In this document: piece by piece, positions 1 to 6,617 of the stretch
Layout of the letters: each line of letters opens with the position of its first letter
Position numbering within the stretch: position 1 is the first letter of the stretch
From: Acetobacteraceae bacterium
GTDB lineage: Bacteria > Pseudomonadota > Alphaproteobacteria > Acetobacterales > Acetobacteraceae
Direction of reading: 5' to 3'
NCBI GenBank assembly: GCA_024280945.1
Contig: JAMXLO010000108.1
Coordinates: forward strand, 42,678-106,677
Length of the DNA stretch: 64,000 nt
Notes under the pieces: generated by a model
Seen by the model: only the letters and a program-made list of their open reading frames with translations
Database searches by the model: none
What the model was told of the DNA's origin: nothing
Made by a program: the position numbers and the translations under genes

Positions 1-2
1 CG

Positions 3-107
3 ATGACCCGCGAGAACCAGCAGGCTCGGCAGCTGGCGACCATCCCAGGCATCGGCGTGATCAATGCGACCCTGAGTTCCGTTACCCGTCAGCAGAGAAC
101 GACCTGA
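3..107 (+). pseudogene. IS110-family transposase, C-terminal remnant
   Basis: A 34-codon reading frame, open at the left edge of the window, contains the residues ATIPGIGVINAT. This resembles the helix-hairpin-helix-like segment of the IS116/IS110/IS902 transposase C-terminal domain, where the motif IPGIG followed by a small residue is typical. The frame then reads into a stop instead of continuing for the roughly 70 further residues of a complete transposase. It is therefore a truncated remnant, and no IS end can be seen. It opens an accessory stretch that reaches to the tRNA at 2395. The match rests on one short motif. Confidence 0.55.
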
Positions 108-160
108 GATATCACCAAGCGAGGGCAGCGGTTCGGCAGGAGTTTCTCAACGCTTGGCGA

Positions 161-633
161 ATGTCAGAAATGTGTCGATTCGGAGGTACAACTTTCTCCA
201 ACGAGGTCCGCGCGATCGACCTCAGCATTCGGAAGTTGCAGGCCGCCTACATCGACACGTTCCTCTTCACGCCCTTCAGCGGGATGTCACGGGAGTGTTT
301 CATGGACAAGGGGATTTTGTGCGAGCCGGTGAACCAGTGTTTCGCGTGGAGAGCGACGGGCTGATCTATCTGGTGGGCACGGTGAAGTATCGCGGAATGC
401 TGCGGATCGGAAGCGCTGACGGTTAGTGCGACGTTGTTCGAGGCGGCCGGCGCCGCGGAGACAAGGGTGTCGGGTGAGGTCATCGCGGCGCGTGGCCACG
501 GCTCGGTGTCCGAACAATGGGACCTTCTCATCCTATCCTATGCGAGAACGTCACCCCCGCGGGTGATAAGATCTTGCCGCTGAACTACAACTTCGATTTC
601 GAGAGCACGATCATAGAGATCACCACACCCTAA
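161..633 (+). pseudogene. Decayed lipoyl/HlyD-like adaptor gene (three frames)
   Basis: Three overlapping frames give one continuous protein-like product. The first (from 161) ends its sensible part with AAYIDTFLFTPFSG. The second (about 290-414) reads VTGVFHGQGDFVRAGEPVFRVES and continues to IGS. The third (from 416) reads LTVSATLFEAAG and later ARGHGSVSEQWDLLI. The second frame then resumes at 541 with CENVTPAGDKILPLNYNFDF and stops at 631-633. The G-D-F-V-R-A-G-E-P-V segment resembles a biotinyl/lipoyl or HlyD-type hairpin (family inference). One break coincides with a tandem 5-base duplication in ATCCTATCCTATGC (530-543). At least three frame changes make function very unlikely. Confidence 0.5.
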
Positions 634-964
634 TATCGCGGTTCGCCGTCAACGAGAGGATCTGCTGTGCACGATCCCTTCGGTTTTAGTTTTCTCGACG
701 ACATATTCGGCGGTGGCCAGCCCTCGAGGACGCAGGGCGGCCCGCCACTTAATCAGGGCTTCTCGCCGATCGCGGGATGGGCGGTCGGCCAAGCATTTGC
801 GCCGGCCCCGTCGCTTCACGCCACCCATTCCGCATCCAGCGGAGATCGTCATCGATGACGGCGAAAGTGGCTCGTGACGCAGCGTCCTGTCTTCCAGGCC
901 CAGAGACTCATGCAGGTCCGGCCAAACCCTTGACGTTCCGGGGAACAAGTCCGATCACGGCGGC
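634..964. other. Stretch without a recognisable gene
   Basis: This 331-base stretch lies between the decayed adaptor gene and the frameshifted hypothetical gene. Short open frames occur on both strands: 667-858 plus and 649-948 minus. Neither has a convincing Shine-Dalgarno site or a recognisable motif. Given the neighbours it is probably degraded accessory DNA. I see no promoter, repeat or RNA gene here. Confidence 0.5.
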
Positions 965-1814
965 GTGCCGATGGGGCGTCTGGAGGACGAGTTGGACGAC
1001 TATCTGGTGAGCGTGGCGGACGACCAGGAGGTGAGACAGGGTGATCTCATCCGCCGCTTCGCCGAACCGCGGCCGGAAGGCGAGTGGGGCTTCGTGCTAA
1101 CCGCCGACTGTGACATTGCGCAGGGGAAAACTGGGGATCGCTATACATTCATCGAGGTTGTGCCCGCCCAGCTCAAGCGATTCGTGGACAAGCAAGCGAT
1201 GGTAGCGGCCGAACAGCTCAACGGCGTGATGAAGCGGGTCGGGCCTCGAGCTCGGGATTACTGCCGAGGTATTACTGACATGGCTAGAACAGGAGACGCC
1301 AGCCGAAATCGAGAAGGCATTGAACAAGGCAGGCAAATCGCTCGGTCATAAGTTGGTCGCATGCCTCACCGCCCTGAGTGTGGCGTTAGGTAAAGGCGAT
1401 AAGGTAAGCGCAATGGAACGGTTTCGCAGTGTGCGGGCGCTGATGGGGGACGACGCAGAACGAGTCCGCCGGGCGGTCCGTGATGCCTTCCAGGGCGCGC
1501 ACGGGTTCCCGGACTTTTTTATACTGCCCGAGTTACCAGGTGCCGCGGGATATGGCTTCGTAGTGATGCTTCGGGCTATCCGGTCACTCCACGCTGGCGA
1601 TCTATTCGCAACCGAAGTGGACGCGCGCATAGCCGGGCGACCGGACGCCTTTCACCGGGTGGGCCGCATGACCGATGGCGTGCGATTCGCGATCACGCAA
1701 AAGCTTACCTTCTTGTTCTCGAGGATCGGTCTACCGAGCTACTACGAAGAAGCGTGCCAGTCGGCGGTAGAGTTGCTGTCGGAGGCAGTGGTGCCCGATG
1801 GTGAAGCAACATGA
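965..1814 (+). pseudogene. Frameshifted hypothetical protein of an accessory two-gene module
   Basis: Two frames join into one protein of about 283 residues. The first frame (from 965, or ATG 971) reads VRQGDLIRRF, then WGFVLTADCDIAQGKTGDRY, and becomes nonsense after about 1245. The adjacent frame continues there with LELGITAEVLLTWLEQETPA and then through residues such as HGFPDFFILPELPG, RPDAFHRVGRM and LFSRIGLPSYYEEA to the stop at 1814. The WGxVxTADCDIAQ pattern recurs in uncharacterised proteins I recall from accessory regions, but I cannot name the family. The change of frame near 1245 (net one base) could be real decay or a sequence error. The downstream small gene overlaps the stop, which suggests a co-translated pair. 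Confidence 0.5.
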
Positions 1815-2106
1815 GTTTCAAGGCCCTTGTTCTCGACAGCGAACGATCGAAGCGCTTGATGCCGCGCTGATCGACGAGGAATGGTTCGACGGGTTCCTGA
1901 TACCAGCGAATTCGGAGGGGCTACGGCGTGTTGTGCTGGATGATGTCGTATATATCATGTCCAACAGCGCCGACACTGACAGCTGCTTACTTGTCGTCAA
2001 TATTGGGCAGAACGGCGTGTTCGCGGGGCCGGGACGCAAGCAACCCCGCTTCGAGCGGATCTTGAGGGTCGCGCTGCCCGATCTGAGCCACTCGGACGGG
2101 CCGTGA
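1798..2106 (+). CDS. Small hypothetical protein, partner of the upstream gene
   Basis: An open frame of 102 codons contains ALDAALIDEEWFDGFLIPAN and LLVVNIGQNGVFAGPG, which read as a genuine compact soluble protein. I do not recognise the family. The start is doubtful. An ATG at 1811 overlaps the upstream stop as ATGA and begins a sensible N-terminus (MSFKALVLDSERSK), but in a different frame that stops after 19 codons. The likely original product starts at 1811 and shifts frame near 1848, which would make this gene a pseudogene too. As written, the 1798 start lies inside the previous gene with no clear ribosome-binding site. Confidence 0.45.
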   Translation: MVKQHEFQGPCSRQRTIEALDAALIDEEWFDGFLIPANSEGLRRVVLDDVVYIMSNSADTDSCLLVVNIGQNGVFAGPGRKQPRFERILRVALPDLSHSDGP

Positions 2107-2394
2107 TGAAGGAGCATGCGCGGCGGCAGAATGACCGCAACGTCTCCACCCGGCGCCGATGCCTATCCTGCGCTATTCCGGCGTGTCCTGACGTCCGTGA
2201 AGCCCCGCTGAAGCCCCGGCCGGTCCGGATGATGTTTCGTGAGAGACGCTGCGGGGTCTAAGTCTTTGATAGACTGGTAGCGGCGGGCGGATTCGAGCGA
2301 TTGACCTGTGGCGTTAGCCGCGCTCGCTGCTAGCTATGTGCTTGCTCGACCCTGCGGCAGCTTCGCTGTAACCCTAGTAAGAGATTGAATTCGT

Positions 2395-2471
2395 TGGCGG
2401 ACCCGACACGACTCGAACGTGCGACCTTCGCCTTCGGAGGGCGACGCTCTATCCAACTGAGCTACGGGTCC
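2395..2471 (-). tRNA. tRNA-Arg(CCG)
   Basis: Read on the minus strand from 2471, the acceptor stem GGACCCG pairs with CGGGTCC (2405-2399). It is followed by a D-arm with GTAGCTCAGTTGG, the anticodon stem TCGCC/GGCGA and the loop CTCCGAA. That loop gives anticodon CCG, reading codon CGG (Arg). The T-arm contains GTTCGAGTC. Discriminator G and an encoded CCA end the gene at 2395. The 3' end faces the decayed accessory DNA at 1-2394, so this is a plausible integration target. The 288 bases from 2107 to 2394 hold no gene I can identify, and no integrase is visible. Confidence 0.95.
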
Positions 2472-2546
2472 AGCACCTCACCCATAGCGCGAAACCGCGG
2501 CTGGATCAAAGCTCGCAGAGCCTGCCGCCGCCTCGGACAGATCAAT

Positions 2547-3530
2547 TCACTTTTGCTCTGCCAGCCATGCCTCGGCCGCCCGGTCGCCGCCCGATGGGAG
2601 TGCCGCAGTCGGGTGGCGCATCCAGAACAGGATGTCGTCGATCGGCGTCTCCCGCTCGTGGTCGCGCAACAGCAGATGATAGCCGCCAGGATAGAAGGCC
2701 CTCACCGGCCCCGGCGGCAGCCCGCGCCATGTCGCGGCCGTGGCCTTGTCCGGAATGAGCTCATCCCTGCCCCCGTAAAGGAACAGCGCTGGTTCATGGA
2801 AATGGGCGGCGGCTGCGAGAGCAGCATCCATCAGGTTCACCAGGCCGCGAACCGTATCGAAGCGCGTGTCGTGGATAGTCAGCGGATCCTGCGACAGGCG
2901 CCGGATGGCATCGCGGTTGTCGCTCGCGACCCTCCGTGCGACCGCACCGCTGACCTTGAATCCGGGGATCACATTGGCAAACAGCCACAGCGCAGCGCGA
3001 AGAAACACGTTCATCTCCGCACGTCCCCAGACCGCGGGCGCGACCAGGATGTAGCCGTCGGCATGCGGCGGGTTGGGGGCAACGGCGAGGCACATCAATA
3101 CGGCAGCCCCCATGCTCTCCCCCAGCAGGAAGAGCTTTGCCTGAGGGTAGCGTTGTCGCAGCAGTCGCGCCATTTCTCGCGCATCATCCACCAGGGCCGT
3201 CGTGCCGGGCCAGTAGCCGCGAACAGTCGTGTCGCCGAAGCCGCGTTGGTCTGGTGCGAACACGGCGACGCCGCGCGCAGCAAGCTGTGGTGCGGGGTAC
3301 TCCCACGCGTCGCGGCTATCATTCATTCCATGCAACGCAAGCACCACCGCCCAGGGAGCGTCCTCGGGCAGCCAGGAACGATACGGCAGCCGCATTCCGT
3401 CCGGCATGATGAAGGAATCGTCGGATGCGCGGGGTGCCTCTACCGGCGAGCCCGGTGGAACCAGATGCTCAGCGCAGCCACTCAGCATAAGGGCGGTCGA
3501 CAACACCACACTCAGCAGCCGTCGCCGCAT
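2547..3530 (-). CDS. Alpha/beta-hydrolase lipoprotein (lysophospholipase-like)
   Basis: A 327-residue protein starts at ATG 3530. The N-terminus is a lipoprotein signal: MRRRLL, a hydrophobic stretch, then the lipobox LSGC, so the mature protein should be lipid-anchored in the envelope. The rest is a serine hydrolase of the Hydrolase_4/monoacylglycerol-lipase type. LALHGMND forms the oxyanion region, LGESMGAA is the GxSxG nucleophile elbow, GGRDELIP holds the acidic residue and YPGGYHLLL the catalytic His. Substrate is not predictable beyond acylglycerols or lysophospholipids. It is divergent from the zinc-finger gene, only about 24 bases away if that gene starts at 3555. A longer open frame upstream of 3530 has no support. 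Confidence 0.85.
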   Translation of the reverse strand: MRRRLLSVVLSTALMLSGCAEHLVPPGSPVEAPRASDDSFIMPDGMRLPYRSWLPEDAPWAVVLALHGMNDSRDAWEYPAPQLAARGVAVFAPDQRGFGDTTVRGYWPGTTALVDDAREMARLLRQRYPQAKLFLLGESMGAAVLMCLAVAPNPPHADGYILVAPAVWGRAEMNVFLRAALWLFANVIPGFKVSGAVARRVASDNRDAIRRLSQDPLTIHDTRFDTVRGLVNLMDAALAAAAHFHEPALFLYGGRDELIPDKATAATWRGLPPGPVRAFYPGGYHLLLRDHERETPIDDILFWMRHPTAALPSGGDRAAEAWLAEQK

Positions 3531-3554
3531 GCCTGGTCGATGGAGGTTGAAAGC

Positions 3555-3803
3555 ATGGGTCGCATCGCTATCATACAGACCTCCCCCGCCATAGAGGACG
3601 CGACCGGCAAGATGGACGGCACCGCCGCCAGCCCGACTGAGATCATCAAGGTGGACGACCGGACCGTCGCCTGTGACGGCGGCGATGGTGCGCTGGGGCA
3701 TCCGCGCGTGTTCCTGTACATCGACAGGAACTCCGTGCTCTGCCCCTACTGTTCGCGTCTCTACGTCCTGAACCCAGGAGCAGGCCACGCCCGCGGACAC
3801 TGA
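3555..3803 (+). CDS. CHCC-type zinc-finger domain protein
   Basis: A small protein (82 residues from 3555) carries the zf-CHCC pattern: VACDGG, then GALGHPRVFL, then LCPYCSRLYVL, ending in a His-rich tail (GHARGH). Cys, His and the CPYC pair are the expected Zn ligands, as in the NDUFS6-like bacterial family. ATG 3555 has TGGAGG eight bases upstream. ATG 3612 would give the 63-residue length usual for the family and leave more room for a promoter opposite the lipoprotein gene, but its Shine-Dalgarno is weaker (GAGGA, 13 bases away). The 3' end overlaps the proposed start of polA, implying translational coupling. The function of these proteins is poorly defined. Confidence 0.75.
   Translation: MGRIAIIQTSPAIEDATGKMDGTAASPTEIIKVDDRTVACDGGDGALGHPRVFLYIDRNSVLCPYCSRLYVLNPGAGHARGH
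3776..3789 (+). promoter_or_regulatory. Ribosome-binding site and probable ACG start of polA
   Basis: AGGAG (3776-3780) is followed by six bases and then ACG (3787-3789) in the polA frame. The in-frame stop at 3769-3771 limits how far upstream polA can begin. No ATG, GTG or TTG occurs in frame between 3772 and 3900. CTG at 3847, preceded by AGGTG (3834-3838), is the main alternative. Confidence 0.5.
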
Positions 3804-6603
3804 AATCCTCGAACCGGCCGGGCAGCTCGCTGCAGGTGATCGGACGCTGCACCTGATCCTGATTGACGGGTCCGGCTTTATCTTCCGCGCCTATCACGCA
3901 TTGCCGCCAATGACCCGTCCCGACGGGACGCCGGTGAACGCGGTATTCGGCTTTTCCAATATGCTGGCGAAGCTGCTGCGCGAGCAGGTGGGCACCCATA
4001 TCGCCGTCGTCTTCGACGCCGGTCGTACGACGTTCCGTAACCGCCTTTACGAGGACTACAAGGCACACCGCCCGCCGCCGCCGGACGATCTGATCCCGCA
4101 GTTCGACCTGATTCGCCAGGCCACCGAGGCGTTCGGTGTCCCATCGGTCCAGCTCGAGGACTGGGAAGCGGACGACCTGATCGCGGCCTATGCCAAGGCG
4201 GCCATGGAAGCAGGTGGTCAGGTCACCATTGTCTCGTCCGACAAGGATCTGATGCAGCTGATTCGTCCTGGCGTGGAAATGCTGGACCCGATCAAGCAGA
4301 AGCCGATCGGGCCAGCCGAGGTGATGGAGAAGTTCGGCGTCACGCCGGACAAGATGATCGACCTGCAGGCACTGATCGGAGACTCGACCGACAATGTGCC
4401 GGGCATACCGGGCATCGGTCCGAAAGGTGCCGCGCAACTGATCAACGAATTCGGCGACCTGGAAAGCGTCCTTGCAGCAGCCCCAGCGATGAAATCCTCC
4501 AAGCGCCGCGACAACCTGATCGAGCACGCGGGGCGCGCGCGCATCTCGCGTGATTTGGTGACCCTCCGGACCGACACCCCGATGCCGCTGCCGGTCGAGC
4601 AGTTGCTGGCGCGGCCCTACGACAAGCCTAGGCTGGCCGCATGGCTGAAGGAGCAGGGCTTCCGCAGCATCGCAACGCGGCTCGGCGTGGAAGCAGAGGC
4701 CCAGGCACCAGCCGTGACGACGGTGGAGGCCACCCCACGGGCTGCGCAGGCCGCGTTGCCGTTGGCCGAACCGCCTAAGCCAGCTGATGCCGCATCCGGC
4801 TTCGGCCCATACGAGACGATCACCAGCGAAGCCGCGCTGCGTGCTTTCCTGGCTCGTCGGGACACCTGCGGGTTTATCGCGCTCAATGCGGAAACAGATG
4901 GACTGATCGCCACGAGGGCGCTGCTCCTGGGACTGGCGCTGGCAGTTGCCCCCGGATGCGCGGCATACCTGCCGTTGCGGCACGAAGGACTGGCGGAGCA
5001 GGTCCCGCTGGCCACGGCGATCGATGTGCTGGCCCCTGTGCTGGCTGATCGCAATACTCTGAAGATCTATCAGAATGCCAAGTTCGACATGCTGGTGATG
5101 GAGCGCGCCGGCTTCCCACCGGCCACTCCGTTCGACGATGCAATGCTGATCTCTTATTCGCAGGAGGCTGGCATGCATGGCCATGGGCTGGAAGAGCTGT
5201 CGCAACTGCATCTCGGCCACACCCCGACGACCTACGACGCGGTCACCGGGACGGGTCGTGCCCGCCTGCCGTTCGCACAGGTGGCAATTGAACGAGCCAC
5301 AGCCCACGCGGCGGAGCACGCGGATGTGGCGCTGCGAGTATGGCAGGTGTTGCGACCGCGGCTGCGGTTCAATGGAGCGCTCGCGCTGTACGAACAGCTG
5401 GAGCGTCGTCTATTGCCGGTGCTGCTGGACATGGAGCGCGCCGGCATCAAGGTGGATGCGGCGGACCTGCAGCGGATGTCGGTGGATTTCGAGCAGCGCA
5501 TGGCGGCCATCGAGGCCGAGATCCACCGCCTCGCCGGTCGCGCGTTCAATGTGGGTTCGGCGAAGCAGCTTGGCGAAGTGCTGTTCGACGAGATGAAACT
5601 GGGCGGCAGCAAGCGGATGAAAACCGGTGCCTGGGGCACCGATGCATCGGTGCTGCAGACGCTGGCCGATCAGGGGCACGAATTGCCGGGGCGCATCCTC
5701 GATTGGCGACAGCTACAAAAACTGAAATCGACCTATGCCGATTCGCTGGTGGGGGAGATCAATCCGGAAACCGGTCGCGTACACACAAGCTATGCCCAAT
5801 GCATCGCGTCAACCGGGCGGTTGTCATCGAACGATCCTAATCTGCAGAACATCCCCATACGCACAGATGAAGGCAGCCGTATCCGCCATGCCTTTGTGGC
5901 TGAGCCAGAGCATGTGCTGGTCTCGGCCGATTATTCACAGATCGAGCTACGACTGCTGGCACATGTGGCCGACATCCCGCCGCTGCGCGAGAGCTTTTTG
6001 CGTGGCGAGGATATCCATGCCCGGACAGCATCCGAGGTGTTCGGTGTTCCCATGGCCGGTATGGACCCGATGACGCGCCGGCGCGCCAAAGCGATCAACT
6101 TCGGTATCATCTACGGCATCAGCGGCTTCGGCCTGGCGCGGCAGCTCGGCATAACGCCAGGCGAGGCGCGGAGCTACATCGATGCGTATTTCGTCCGCTA
6201 TCCCGGCATCCGCGCCTATATGGAACGGACCAAGGAAGAGGCACGCATCAGCGGTTACGTGACGACACCATTCGGTCGGCGCTGCTGGGTGCCCGGTATC
6301 GCAGACAAAAACCCTGCGCGTCGCGGCTACGCCGAGCGACAGGCGATCAACGCGCCGCTACAGGGCGGCGCGGCCGATATCATCAAATGCGCGATGATCC
6401 GACTGCCGAAGGCGCTCGCCGAGGCTGGCCTAAGGGCGCGCCTGCTCTTGCAGGTGCATGATGAGCTACTGTTCGAGGCGCCGGAGAATGAGGTTTCGGC
6501 CCTGACCACACTGGCGCGCCATGTCATGGAAGGCGCCGCGAAGCTTTCAGTGCCGCTGGTCGTGGAGACCGGCGCGGGTCGCACCTGGGCCGACGCGCAC
6601 TGA
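3787..6603 (+). CDS. polA: DNA polymerase I
   Basis: From ACG 3787 the product has 938 residues, the usual Pol I length. The 5' nuclease domain (about 1-310) begins with LILIDGSGFIFRAYHALPPM, whose Asp (residue 27) is a metal ligand. This motif lies upstream of the first ordinary start (TTG 3901), so that start would destroy the domain. A 3'-5' exonuclease fold follows (about 335-525) but with substitutions at key sites: NAET for DTET (residues 367-370) and HAAEH for YAAED (507-511). The polymerase domain has motif A DYSQIELR, the O-helix RRRAKAINFGIIYG and motif C QVHDELL. Role: gap filling and Okazaki fragment processing, probably without proofreading. It is convergent with the sensor kinase gene, 14 bases away. 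Confidence 0.93.
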   Translation, partial: TPADTEILEPAGQLAAGDRTLHLILIDGSGFIFRAYHALPPMTRPDGTPVNAVFGFSNMLAKLLREQVGTHIAVVFDAGRTTFRNRLYEDYKAHRPPPPDDLIPQFDLIRQATEAFGVPSVQLEDWEADDLIAAYAKAAMEAGGQVTIVSSDKDLMQLIRPGVEMLDPIKQKPIGPAEVMEKFGVTPDKMIDLQALIGDSTDNVPGIPGIGPKGAAQLINEFGDLESVLAAAPAMKSSKRRDNLIEHAGRARISRDLVTLRTDTPMPLPVEQLLARPYDKPRLAAWLKEQGFRSIATRLGVEAEAQAPAVTTVEATPRAAQAALPLAEPPKPADAASGFGPYETITSEAALRAFLARRDTCGFIALNAETDGLIATRALLLGLALAVAPGCAAYLPLRHEGLAEQVPLATAIDVLAPVLADRNTLKIYQNAKFDMLVMERAGFPPATPFDDAMLISYSQEAGMHGHGLEELSQLHLGHTPTTYDAVTGTGRARLPFAQVAIERATAHAAEHADVALRVWQVLRPRLRFNGALALYEQLERRLLPVLLDMERAGIKVDAADLQRMSVDFEQRMAAIEAEIHRLAGRAFNVGSAKQLGEVLFDEMKLGGSKRMKTGAWGTDASVLQTLADQGHELPGRILDWRQLQKLKSTYADSLVGEINPETGRVHTSYAQCIASTGRLSSNDPNLQNIPIRTDEGSRIRHAFVAEPEHVLVSADYSQIELRLLAHVADIPPLRESFLRGEDIHARTASEVFGVPMAGMDPMTRRRAKAINFGIIYGISGFGLARQLGITPGEARSYIDAYFVRYPGIRAYMERTKEEARISGYVTTPFGRRCWVPGIADKNPARRGYAERQAINAPLQGGAADIIKCAMIRLPKALAEAGLRARLLLQVHDELLFEAPENEVSALTTLARHVMEGAAKLSVPLVVETGAGRTWADAH

Positions 6604-6617
6604 ACCGGTCTCCCCGG

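Noticed and set aside
667..858. Short open frame as a possible gene
   Set aside because: Low-complexity translation with no motif; it may be part of a decayed gene but cannot be supported.
2385..3554. Plus-strand frame in phase with the zinc-finger gene
   Set aside because: It reads through the tRNA and the lipoprotein gene antisense; only the last 82 codons carry the zinc-finger motif.
3646..5319. Long minus-strand open frame (557 codons) opposite polA
   Set aside because: High-GC antisense frame; its composition is Arg/Gln/His-rich without motifs, while the plus strand encodes an unmistakable PolA.
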